Program-made: the position numbers and the translations under genes
NCBI RefSeq assembly: GCF_001540865.1
Contig: NC_033627.1
Location: 12,067,186 to 12,131,185 of the forward strand
Reading direction: 5' to 3'
Length of the DNA: 64,000 nt
Source of the DNA: Ananas comosus
Taxonomy: Eukaryota > Streptophyta > Magnoliopsida > Poales > Bromeliaceae
Shown here: piece after piece, positions 48,201-59,900 of the stretch
Layout: every line of letters begins with the position of its first letter
How positions within the stretch are numbered: the stretch's first letter is position 1
The notes under the pieces: model-generated
The model's database searches: none
What the model was told of the DNA's origin: nothing
The model's input: only the letters and a program-made list of their open reading frames with translations

Positions 48201-50426
48201 TGTTCAATGTACGAAAAATAGATTTGGAATGATAGAATTTATGATAGTGGGCCAATTTTATCTAACAGATTGAAAACCAAGATGTACCAGGCCTTAGCTT
48301 CAAAACTCATCCCAATATCAACAAAGAATTGTTTAATAACCAGCATGTTATCGGGTTGAAAGATCCAAATAGGCCTTTCCCCACTGGCCAAAATGATGTC
48401 GGTCTGATGAAATGGAGAATACAGGGCTTGGATGAATCCTCTTTGCCATTGACTGGTATGTATTGCTGTAGTATTAAAAGTAAGAGATATTTACATACGC
48501 AATTCCCCTGAAAAATATCTATTTCTATATATCACTGCAGAATCTGAGTTTCATATATGCGCTTCAAAAACTTAGTTTTCTACACATTTGCCCTTCTACT
48601 TACAAAATGTCCCCTGTGAAAAATATTTTTTTCCAATTCAAAACCAAATTCCACACATGACTGGAATGGACAAACCTGTAATAAAAGTGGCTTGGTAATA
48701 AATTACACTTCACAGGGGTATATATGAAATTTGGACTTTTCAGGGTTGTATTGTAATAAATAATTTTGCAGGGGAAACCCCTTGCAATTTGGACTTTTCA
48801 GGGTTATATTGTAATAAATAATTTTTCAGGTGACTTTGTGTAGAACCCCTTGAAAATATTGATGATTACTTTTAGACTGTCTTGCTAACTTGCTCATCTG
48901 GTCTTGCAGTTAACTGCTGGCCCACTGTCTCTGGAAATGAAACTTTTGTGAACATTGAGTATGAAGCTTCAGATATGTTTGACTTGCACAATGTTGTGAT
49001 TTCTATTCCTCTTCCTGCTCTTCGGGGCCCACCAACTGTGAGGCAGATCGACGGAGAATGGAGGCAAGCATTTTAAACTTATTGTTTTATTGGATCTTCT
49101 TGGATGTCATCAAGTATGAATTGCTTTTTTTAAAAAAAAAAATTTAATTAAGAAGGCAAAAAGGAAAAACCGTTGGAGTATCCATAAGCTGATTGTCTAA
49201 TTGTTTAGATGTTTGAATTGCATAAAAATTCACAAATTTTCAATCTAGTATGCTTAGTTGGGTTCTTCTTTCTGCTGGAAATGTAAATTGAGAACAGTGA
49301 GCTTCTACTTGAAGTTATCGTTAATTCTATTTTGAAATTTTAATCTGATTTGTAATAATTTATTCACTGCTAATTGTCTCTGAGGTCCCTCTTTAATTTC
49401 ACGTATAGCTCACCCTTTTGGTGTTGTCAAATGACTCTTTCCAATAATTCTAATATTTGTCTCTTTAAGCTTTTTGTTTTTCTTTGTATGTCTCCTTTTC
49501 CAGGTATGATTCAAGGAACTCCACACTGGAGTGGTCTGTTCTTCTTATTGACCAATCGAACCGCAGGTAAGCTTTTATCTATTCTTCATTAGCTATAATT
49601 ACATTCTTCAATTTTATTTTTTTAACATATAAGAGCGCTTCAAATTGGCTAATTATTATCCCCTTTTTTTTTTCCTTTTTCTTTGTAGTGGATCAATGGA
49701 GTTTGTTGTTCCTCCAGCGGATGCATCAGCATTTTTCCCCATCTCTATCAAATTTACAGCTGCTAATACTTACAGCGATGTGAAGGTTAGATTTATCACA
49801 TACTCAAATGTTCTTTCATTTTCTAGAATATTTTGAATGCGGTATGTGATGGTCTTGTAAGTTCATCCTTTCGTGAGTCTATATTTCATACAAAGTGTAG
49901 GACACCCTGTTTCCTGTTTAGCAACTTTGCACCATTTACTGTGCTTGATTGAAAGCCGGTCATCAATTTATTCATTAATTTAACGAGTCACATATTAATG
50001 GGAAGAAAGTTTATAAAAGAATCTTAACCGAATCTATCTGTTGTCTTCACTTGCAAGCTGACTTATTGTGAAACTGTAGTAGATAGCAAATAAATATCAC
50101 ATTCTATAATGATTTTTTGTCGTTCTTTGACCTCATTTATTACTACTTGAACCACAATATTCATTATTTACTTTGTGAAGCATTTCATGATAAATTGTTC
50201 GACATCAACCTAAGTGTACTCATCATTCGACTTCTTGCTTATGCTCCTTTTTTAGATAATGCTCCATTTTGTTCTTTTCTAGTCTCTGTTAAACTTATAC
50301 CCTATTACTAACATGATATCCAAAAACTATTTTCAGGTCGGTGGCATCATTCCGCTTCGAAGCGGTGCTCCTCCCAAATTTTCACAACGGATTCAGTTGA
50401 TTGCGGATTCGTATCAGGTGGTTTAA
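42257..50426 (+). CDS. COPD: Coatomer subunit delta (delta-COP)
   Basis: Subunit of the COPI coat that drives retrograde Golgi-to-ER and intra-Golgi vesicles. Eleven coding exons: 42257-42259, 42973-43012, 44594-44817, 45016-45258, 46104-46269, 46903-47204, 48269-48455, 48910-49063, 49504-49566, 49689-49785, 50337-50426. They give 522 residues, normal for plants. The longin-like N-terminal domain starts [13 protein letters not shown] and has [20 protein letters not shown] and [19 protein letters not shown] Ser/Gly-rich linker ([14 protein letters not shown]) follows, then the mu-homology domain ([34 protein letters not shown]) ending SYQVV. The first coding exon holds only the ATG. Intron 8 begins with GC. 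The remaining junctions are GT-AG and in frame. Confidence 0.94.
48731..48831 (+). repeat. Two-copy 58-bp tandem repeat in a delta-COP intron
   Basis: ATTTGGACTTTTCAGGGTT and the following TATTGTAATAAATAATTTT occur at 48731 and 48789, nearly identical. They lie in intron 7 of delta-COP, inside a longer stretch resembling other intronic repeats near 60.7 and 62.8 kb. Confidence 0.8.
49064..49503 (+). other. GC-AG intron of delta-COP
   Basis: The exon ends GAATGGAG and the intron begins GCAAGC; the acceptor is TTCCAG before GTATGATTC. The join gives DGEWRYDSRNS in frame, as conserved in the family. There is no GT for more than 20 bases after the exon end, so a GT donor is excluded. Confidence 0.85.
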
Positions 50427-52670
50427 TTCTCTGATGAAAATGTTGCTTTACTACTATTAATAAAGTCACACTTGTGCGCAGTTCAATTTGAATGGAGTAA
50501 ACTTTCTCTTTTATTTTTGCACCCCTTTTTTTTTTCCATATATTTATATCACCATTTTAACTGAAGAAACAGCTGCACAGGATTTTTTTTTTTTTTTTTC
50601 GTTTTTTGATTAGTTGGCAGCAGTTATGTCATAGAAGTATTTTTAATATTCTATCACACAGTTATTTTTGTGCCAGCTGAGATAGTCCTGCAGAATTTGA
50701 GTTTATTGTTTGGAAAATATATATATTCAGCTATATTGTTGTTCTAAGTTCTATCTTTAAAATGAGCAAGATTTCTATCAGGAATAAATTTAAGTTATTA
50801 TCTTTTTTTTCCTTTCGGCGTGTGGAGAAGTTTGTACTAGAGTGCACAAATGTGCAAGGAAGGAACGAATTTTCTCTATTCAATTTCAGCTCTAAAAGTT
50901 CGCTTCAACAAATTTCTCTAATTCACTCTTATCTGGTTCCCGTATTATCTTCGACATGTGGTGGATATCACAAATAATAAAGCTGGGAATCAAATCCGTT
51001 AAAACTGAGTGTTTTTCTACTATGATAGTAGTTAGAGAAACCGTCCGTAATGTGCAGAATCCTCTAGTTTGATATCTGCTCTTTCGACGAAGACATTTTT
51101 TTTTTTTTGATCTTTTTGTATTTTCTGTTGAAAATCCCCTATGCCGAAAATTTCTGTTAGCCTAAACTCCAGTGGTTAGGGGGGATTTCCGTCTGCACTG
51201 CCGACGTTGGCGTGTGTCGTGGCAGACGGTGCAAGCATTCATCTTTTCCGGCATCTCTGGTCCAAACTGAGCCCTGGATGGCCCTCTTGCTGGCAGCCAC
51301 TACGGCTTTGCTTGCAAAAAAGTTGGGACGGCTGAAAAAAGTTAAAAAGTTCTTTGTGGAATCCCAGTTTCCATCTGAGGAGAGAGATAGAGCACGCGGA
51401 AATCATTAGCTCGCCCAGAAGTTTCCCTGGAGGAACACTTGAACACTCCGGGGATTTACACTTCAGCTAGTGTTAGCGGAGCGTGCGAGCGTAGAGGCCT
51501 GGCCTGGCCTTAAATCCAATTCTATCATCAGAAGCTGCTTGCTTTACCAAAAGCCATAGTAGACAGAAACGATTGTAGCAATTTCAGTAGAGGATTTTTT
51601 TGACATTTAGTTCACTCAAAACTTTTTTTTTTATATATATAAATAGCCTCGATAAAATTATATTTATAAAAATAAACCTCTTTCAACCATATTGAGGCTA
51701 TATCCCGGATAGGTGAAGGCCATGAGCGTTTTTAAGTCGAACGTAATAATCTAATCACCAATGATGACTAGATTACCCTTCGTTATTATGTTTTTTCTGT
51801 GTTCCTTTTAACTTTCATTATCCCTAAATCAAAGAATAGAAACAAGGGAGTAGATACAATTTAAATACGGTGATTGGATCACGGTATTAAACTTAACATA
51901 ATCCTCCACCATCCAAAGTGGCACTCGCTTGGTCAGAAGAGGACCAGTTTTTACAAATATAAATTTGCTGAAACCATTATACAAGAAAATATTTTCGAGT
52001 CTTAATGCCAAAAATACCCCCTATCAATAGCTGTGCAGGGTCGGCTGACCAAGTTATTTCTTTCTCTATTCAACAAAACGAAAAGAAACAAGCATATTTT
52101 CATATATATATATATATATATATCTGAACAGATTATCCCAAGATTACCTCAACTTTTTTCTCGCGTATTCATGTGCTAACACAAGTAAACAATTATTCAT
52201 GGCACCAAGAAACTTCATCACCTGGTTGCACCCTCCGCAACACAGCGGTTCAGCAGAGATGGCCCTCAGAAAAAAGAAGAAAGGGTTCTCCTCGCTATAA
52301 CAACGGATTGGATTCCGATGAATAAATAGGTTACATACATTACGCCGAATGGGAATGGGCACAAAAAAACTATTACACAAAGCTCGCTCACACGAACAAA
52401 CCGCACAAGAAGGGCGAAATGTATGGATAATCCCTGTATTGTCGCAATATTGCTGATTAGTCTCCGAACCTTTCGCTCACACTTCAGTATCTGAAGTGTT
52501 ATTATATACTGCCAACCCTAACCACCAGAAGAATCTGGCACGCCACTTTCTCCCATAAAACGGCCTTTCAAATCGCGATGAGAAAGTTTAGGATGTAAGC
52601 AGCCGTATATAGTACAGGGGGCTACCCATTCATTTCACCCGAAAAAAAAGTGAAAGACGAAATAAAATTC
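50427..52670. other. Convergent intergenic region between delta-COP and VPS41
   Basis: It holds both 3' UTRs. Much is AT-rich, but 51130-51530 is distinctly GC-richer with a hairpin. A (TA)n tract stands at about 52100-52123. The open frame at 51212-51409 resembles no protein I know. No gene is supported. Confidence 0.5.
51189..51229. repeat. GC-rich hairpin downstream of delta-COP
   Basis: CCGTCTGC (51189-51196) and GCAGACGG (51222-51229) are perfect inverse complements. The inner bases CTGCCGAC and GTCGTGGCAG extend the pairing imperfectly. It lies in a GC-richer patch whose origin I could not identify. Confidence 0.7.
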
Positions 52671-53886
52671 TCATCCAGCAGCTGTGGTGCACAACACGCA
52701 CCGCATACGAGACTCACCTGATCGGGTTTCATCGTCATCCTCGCCGTCATTGTCGTCGTCGCTGCTAGATTTAGTGCTCTTTGCTTTCATAGTTTCCAAC
52801 CCATCCATGAGGCACGGGACGTGGTACCCGTGGCAGCAGAAGAACACGACAACCGACAGGTCACGGATCGAGAAAGGGTCGAAGCAGAGGCAGCATCGCC
52901 CTCCGCCCCTTGTCCTCGATTTTAATTCGATCGTTCTTGAGCTTTGGAGTCTCTCAATTGAGCGGGTGGAGGTACCGTCTTCCCTCTTATTTTGCGCCTC
53001 TTCTTCTATACTACCCAAGTACACGGCCCGGCGAGCCTCATTGAAGTACTTAACCAAGAGGTTGACGCAATCAGCCTGTTTAAGAACTTTTCAGTTGATT
53101 AATTGTTATAAGCTACTTTGCACGACACTTGAAGTATTGAAACCTACATATGGGTGTTTTGTTAAAATGGGGTAAAATATAGGATTTAAAATTTCACAGT
53201 TCAATGAAAAATTGCAATTTTACGTCGCAATGTTTATAGGCGGTACCCTACAATTTCAGCCAAGTTTAGAAGAAAAGATGCACCTTGAGGATGTCATTGC
53301 ATCCGTGTCTAAGCGACATTTCGGTTCGGTAATCGGTTATAATTTTGACAAGGCGGTCCCGTAACCTACAACAATCAGAAGGAATTATCAGTCATGCCAT
53401 TTCAGAGGAATTTGACATAATATTAAAAAAAAGTGAACAGCTAAATGATGGTAAGCCGACAGAGAAATAAAATACATCCCTATTTGCAATAATTTCAAGA
53501 ATATTACAAGAAATAACATTAGCAATTGGAAACAAATTTTCAACATGCCGTAACTGCAAAATTAGCTAAAAAGGATAATTAATGGACATAGAAAGTTCAG
53601 CGAAATGAGCTTCATTTTGTTGAAAAACAGAAAATGTGGTGGTTAATTGGAATAAATAAGATGCAGAAAATAACAAAGTTGCTGCTCACCGAGGAATTTC
53701 TAATCCATTGGGCACAACATTAACAATGTAGAGAGGATCAAGATTACCAACAGTGTGCTCCAACAACATTCCTACCTGCTCAAATAGTCAAATATACGGA
53801 ATATACTGCATAAATATAAGAAAATGATAGTTTAATTTAAAAATATATACAAAATGATGGTATAAATATAAATAAAAATATAAATA

Positions 53887-53919
<33 letters not shown>

Positions 53920-56900
53920 GGCTGGGGCTACTATACTCTTATGAGTATAGACTCTCTTGTACTCATAAATTTTTAACCGTTGATTGATAGGATGTGTGGT
54001 TAGGATGACAGTGGTTCCCACTTAGAATGATAGTGATCTCCTAGGGTTGAGTGGGTAGTTGGTTGAATAGTATCATCTAACGGGTGAAAATGATCAATAG
54101 AATAAATCTAAGGGCAAAAAACTTATGAGTATAAGGGAGCGAATACTCATAAAAGTATAGTAGCCGGACTCATATATATATATATATATATGTAAATGTA
54201 TATTAATTGCCCCTTCATTGTACCATTTCAGGCTTCTGAAGGCATTGCCTGATTAACTCCTCCCATAGTTCATCATCATGTTGATCGGTCACAAATTCTA
54301 CAGCCTACATAAAGTTAAAATATTCATTTATTAGACACCAAGAAGTATATTATTATCCAATCATAATGCAGTAATTACGATGGAATGAAATGTTTTTGGT
54401 AAACAAGGACAAAAGAAAAAGAAGAAAACAACTGACACAAACAAAGTTACTTATGCACACCTCCTGTATGTCCTCCAACTTATTTATAATAATAGCAAGG
54501 GCCTGTTTTGCATTTCCCATCCTACCAAGGACAAAGACTTGCTCTCTTATGAGCTCTTTCCTAGCACAAATTTCATAAGCCTGAAAGGTAATAAAATGTT
54601 ATTTATTTATTCAGTAAATCTGAAAAAATGTTAGCAAATCAAGTCCAACCTTGTCTAGCCTGTAATGCTGACTGGTACGAAGAAAAGGGAGTAGCAATCG
54701 TGATTCGTAATCTGCATAAAGCTCTACCTATGACATAAAAGGACAAAGTACACAACGAATAATTAATCAAGAATAAGTGTTATTGCATGCACAGCAAGTA
54801 CTGAAATTATTCAAATTCAAAAAGAGTAGAGCTCAGGGGGAAAAGAAAATTGTACAAGGAAAAATGATGATTGCCCACAGTAATGACAAATAACTAGAGA
54901 TAGGTAATTATTGTGATATGATCCTGAAGGGATGAAGAACAAATAAAATTCAGTAAGAAAACAGATATACCTGCATATCATGGAACTCTTTTCCAGCATT
55001 AATGTCAACCTCAAAAAGGGAATGCAAGTAAAGATGCAAGAAATATCTCTTGTCACACTTTTTATTGGACTGCAAAAGCTGCCCGACAACTTCAGATGGA
55101 GGAATTATATCACGGTGTTGGATCAATAAAAGAACTGTTCTTTTACTGTCAAGTATCATAAGATCGACCACCTGTATAAGAAATAATAGTAAATATAATA
55201 TTAAAAGAATTGCCTTAACGATTGCATAGATGTACAAGTTAATTCTAACATTTATTTGACAATAAATATAATTGCTATCTTAGTAATATTTTGCTAATAG
55301 GGACTAAAAGCAACATGCATAAACTTCAACACAACCAATAAAATGAGAATGCAATAACATATAATTTCATGATAACTTGAAGCTCAACATACATTCCTTT
55401 CTTTCAGTGAGCAGCTGTTAATACCTGTAGATCATAAAACTCTTAAATGCTTACCGGTTTGGAGTGTAATCATCATAGTGAAAGGGTCAACGTTGTACTC
55501 TGTTTGAAATGCATTTTGTCTATTCTTATCCTTCAACTCCTCTCTCTAGGCTTCAAAGTTTTTAAAAAACCTTTTTTGGATATATATGAAGACTAACACA
55601 TTTTTTTGAGTGAGAGAAAGCACAGTATGCACAAACAAGAAACAGAGTCATTTCAGCAGACTATTCTTGTCAAGATAATCGTAAAAGGACCATTTTGCAG
55701 AAAAGAAATAGTAAAAATTTGAACCATAGATTTTAACAATGGTCAGATGCATGAGGATTTTTACTCATAAAGGAGAAACAACAATAGGACAGAACTTTTC
55801 ATCTGAGCCACAAGAACAAACAACAGTATTGTATCCAAGTACTAGAAGAGGAATAAACAAAAGCGTATGCCGCAGAGCGCAAGGCTACTTTTAGTGTAGC
55901 CTCCACAGTAATGATATACAACCTTACCCTAGTTAATAAAAGGATTTCCATGAATCAAACCAGCATCTAGAGGTTGTAACAAAAGGAATCACTACAGTTA
56001 TTTGCACAAGCAGATAGCTAAAACGAGTGGGCTGTAAGCTTCATAAGCATACCAAGTATGATAGAATATAGCTCTTCCCATGAAAGTAAAACTAAGAAAA
56101 GAAAGTAATACTGAGAAAAGATAAAAGTGAAATTATCGTCAACATTAGGGCTGATAGCATACCTTGTCATGAACGGCATGATATAAACTGTGCTTTTCAA
56201 TAAAATTGAAAACGTCAGGCTTCAATACCTGAAAAGACAAAAATGGAAAGATGAAGTGGGAAGGTAACATCAATATGCGAATTAAGGCTTGTTTGGCCTG
56301 TTTGGGCTTGGAAGAAATGCTGTTACTCAAAGAGCCGTTCAAAGCAGTGGTAATATTTTCTTTTTTTAACCGTAAGTTATCCTCTACAGCTTCTCACTGC
56401 AGAAGAAGCAAAATGTTCAAATTGGAACTTTTGGTTTTGGGGCCTGAAAGACTATTTTAGTCTCCCAACAGCAAAAGCTCGGGACAATTTGCTAGCCAAA
56501 CACATGGTTTATGGAAGCTTCCACTTCGTGCATAGAGATGCTTTTCCATAAGCCAGGCCAAAATGTCGCATGAAGCGTAAGTACTTACATCAGCATACAA
56601 ACCAAAGGCTTTCTCATACAGTCCATTGATCACATATAATTCAGCTAATGCCTGTTACAAAAACATGAATAAATAAATAGGAGATATAGAACAGATGTAC
56701 CAACGCAAAAATTCCAAACTAACCTCTTTCAAATTATCAGTCATAGAGGAGGTATTCATTTGTGGCTCAATGGCAGAAATAACAGGTGATACAGAATATA
56801 ATGTAGGCGGCCACGATTTAACAGTTGACAAGAGAAGTTTGTGAAATGGCGGGTTAGTAGCCAATGCAACAAGGGCAACCTGTTCATATAAAGAATAATA

Positions 56901-59900
56901 TTCAGGAACTCTACAAGCTAATGATAAAAATCTTACTCATGAAGCAACAACTACAGATCCATTATTTATCTTACAGACCTCATATGCAGTATCACTCAGC
57001 TGAGGATAGTCTGTAGGAATGTAAGGAACCAACACAGGAAGCTGGCGCAGATGGGCAAAGTGAAAAACCCACCTATTGAAGAAAAAGTTTTAGTTAACAG
57101 AGAATTGAAAACTGTGAAAGTTAAATTGTGGGCTTTTGCAAACCTTTCCCATGCTGAAGCGGATCCACGGAGTAACTTAGGACACAAAGATGCAGCTTCT
57201 GCATATTTCCTTTCAACAATTAGATGATCAAGGTATCTTGATCCCACCTGACATAAGAAGAGCACAAAATCATTGACCAAATGAAATGTTCAATGAATCT
57301 AGAGAACTTGAAATTAGTAGCATGTATTAAAGAATTTATAAGAAGGTAGCAAAATCCTAATAAGAATTCCAGAATATAAAGATAAACTATTATAAGAAAA
57401 TCATAGTAGACAAGGCCATATGCCACTGATGCTATCTTAAAGAGAGCTTATGACTTTCTGCACCAAACAGGATGGGAAACACTGAAAGGTTATTAAATGA
57501 ATGAGAAATAGCTATTCCGCCTACAATTCTTTTCTTGCCAACCCACGAAACCAGTTGATAATAGATTTCAGTTTTTGACCAACATTTTTATTGCTAAACA
57601 ATCCCACTGGGCCAGGATTATATGTTTCTTCAACCAGTTATATTATCATTGTACACCCAGTAACGATGGCAATGGGGATAAAATCAACAGTTAATTGGAA
57701 GCGGATTTTAAATTGTTGCTTAAAATGTCCATTGCTAGATTACATAGTATAAAGTGCCATGCTGTTTCACAGCTCGCAAAATCGATGAGCTTGACAATGT
57801 AGCCTTGTGCACAAACAAAAAAAAAAAAACAGAATTCTGTTTAATTTAAATAGTAGGGTTGCTATTCATACAAGTACAATATCGACTCAAAAAAAAAAAA
57901 TCTTTATGATGGCAAATGCAATCACAGGCGTTACCAGCCCCTCCTTTAACTAACAGATTAATAGCAAGAAAGAGAAAGAAGCAGCGCCACAATAATCTCT
58001 TAATCAAGTGCTTAGAGGGGATGTGGATCAGTAGATCTCATTTGCTACAACTGACCAGCGAGTAAGTACTACTTTTAATAATAAGTAAATAATGTGCAAT
58101 TGTTTGTCATGGAAAATATTGACAACTGTTACGCTGGCATGTACATCCACCCATATGATATTGCACCATTGATAATTAAAGGAAAAACAGCAGAGATCTA
58201 ATGTACCTCATCAAGAAGTTCAGTCCGTCCCTGTCCCGCTTCAACTGCAGCTAATGCCTTTTCATGCCAACCATGATGAAGAAGCCAAGCTATGTGATCT
58301 TCAGCATCTCTAATTTTCATACAGATATTGGATAGTTAAGAGCATGGAGTCTGCAATTTTACCGAGCTTCAAAAATACACATACTCTTGTCCATGTTTGA
58401 TGACATTTTTCAGATCAAAACAAGCAAGCAATTATACAAGTTGAAAATATATCAGATGGTCAAATCAGAAATTTGCAGGATTCCCTCCCTAGTTTATTTC
58501 TATCTCAGCCCAAACCCTTGAAACAATTTAGAAAGGCCCAATTTTATTTAGAAAAAGGAGGAAGAGTAGGTACTTCCCCAAAATAGCAATTCAAATCATA
58601 ACATGTACATAGATAGTAAAATGTAATGGCATGCATACATACACTATATAAGTACATTGTGAACACCAATGCAAATAAGTCAAAGATGCTGCTAAGTTCA
58701 AGGGGGAAAAAACATAAAATATAGAACGATGGTTCCTAGAGTAACAGCCTAACGAGTTAAAAGACACCAGAAAAAGCTTGAAAAAAAGAAGAAGCTAAAG
58801 TACTTAAAATGAGTATAAATTCTACAAAATCCTCATATACCTAGGCCTCGCAATCACTATGTCTTTGGGAGATACGATATAATAGAGAGGTTCATCACCA
58901 GCAGCCCACTGACCACCAGCATAGCTGCTTCCTATGCAAAAGTGCAAAAGCAGTTAGAAGTTAGCATTCCAAACCATGCAACTACAGTTTACATATTATA
59001 AACAAAATGATTAGGGCTGTTTGGTCTAATTGTAGCTTAGCAGTTACTTCTACAAATAGCAATTTGAAGAAGTTAGTTTTTTTAAGCATTTGTAACAAAC
59101 CTAGTCCCTAATGATCAGGTTTCCAATTTGTCCTCAAGAGTTTCAATTGTAACAATTTAGCCATAGAAGTTTGACCAAAATATCAGTTTTGTCCTTTGAG
59201 CTTCCATCATAACAACTTCGTCTCCGAAGGCTAATCCGGATTTCAGTTTCGTCCTTAATGTTCCATTTCTAACAAAGCAATATCTAACTGCAATGCTGAC
59301 CTAGCCAAGTTAGAAGTATAATAACAATAGAGCGACTTGCTCGTTATGCAAAATGAACTTCGAAGACTAAAGTACTAAAACTATTGAGGAAAGTGAAATC
59401 AAAAGCGAAGTTCAGGGATGAAATTTGTAATTAACCCTTTTGATCAAAATCTCCTTTACAGCCTCTCGTTGCAATAGAAGCAGAATCTCAAATGGGAGCT
59501 TCCGCTTGGGGGCCAAACCCCTTTTAATTTCTTGTCCAAAGAAAATTTTGAGCCTATTTGTTAGCAAAATAGCTGGTTTCTAAAGCTTATGATAGGGAAG
59601 CTATTCCATAAGACAGGCCAAGCAGGCAATTCAAATTGGTAAAGGGTGTTTGAAACCTGTGAATGGAGCATGTGCAAGAGCATAATCTTTTGCCTTATAA
59701 TGTTCATAGCCATGAACAGGTAAAGCATCAGTTGTTAGTTCCTCATTTTTCCATGTGACAATTCGTATTTCTGGCCTTTGTGCAGTTCCCTGTGTAAAAA
59801 TTCCACGCACATTAAGAACAAGTACTTCTGACTAATGTAAAATATTTCACAAGAGCTAAAGTCAGAGAAATTTACAATGTCCAATGCAACCAGCAAACAG

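Noticed and set aside
51212..51409. 65-residue open frame in the GC-rich patch after delta-COP
   Set aside because: No recognisable motif and no supporting splice or promoter signals; kept only as part of an unexplained patch.
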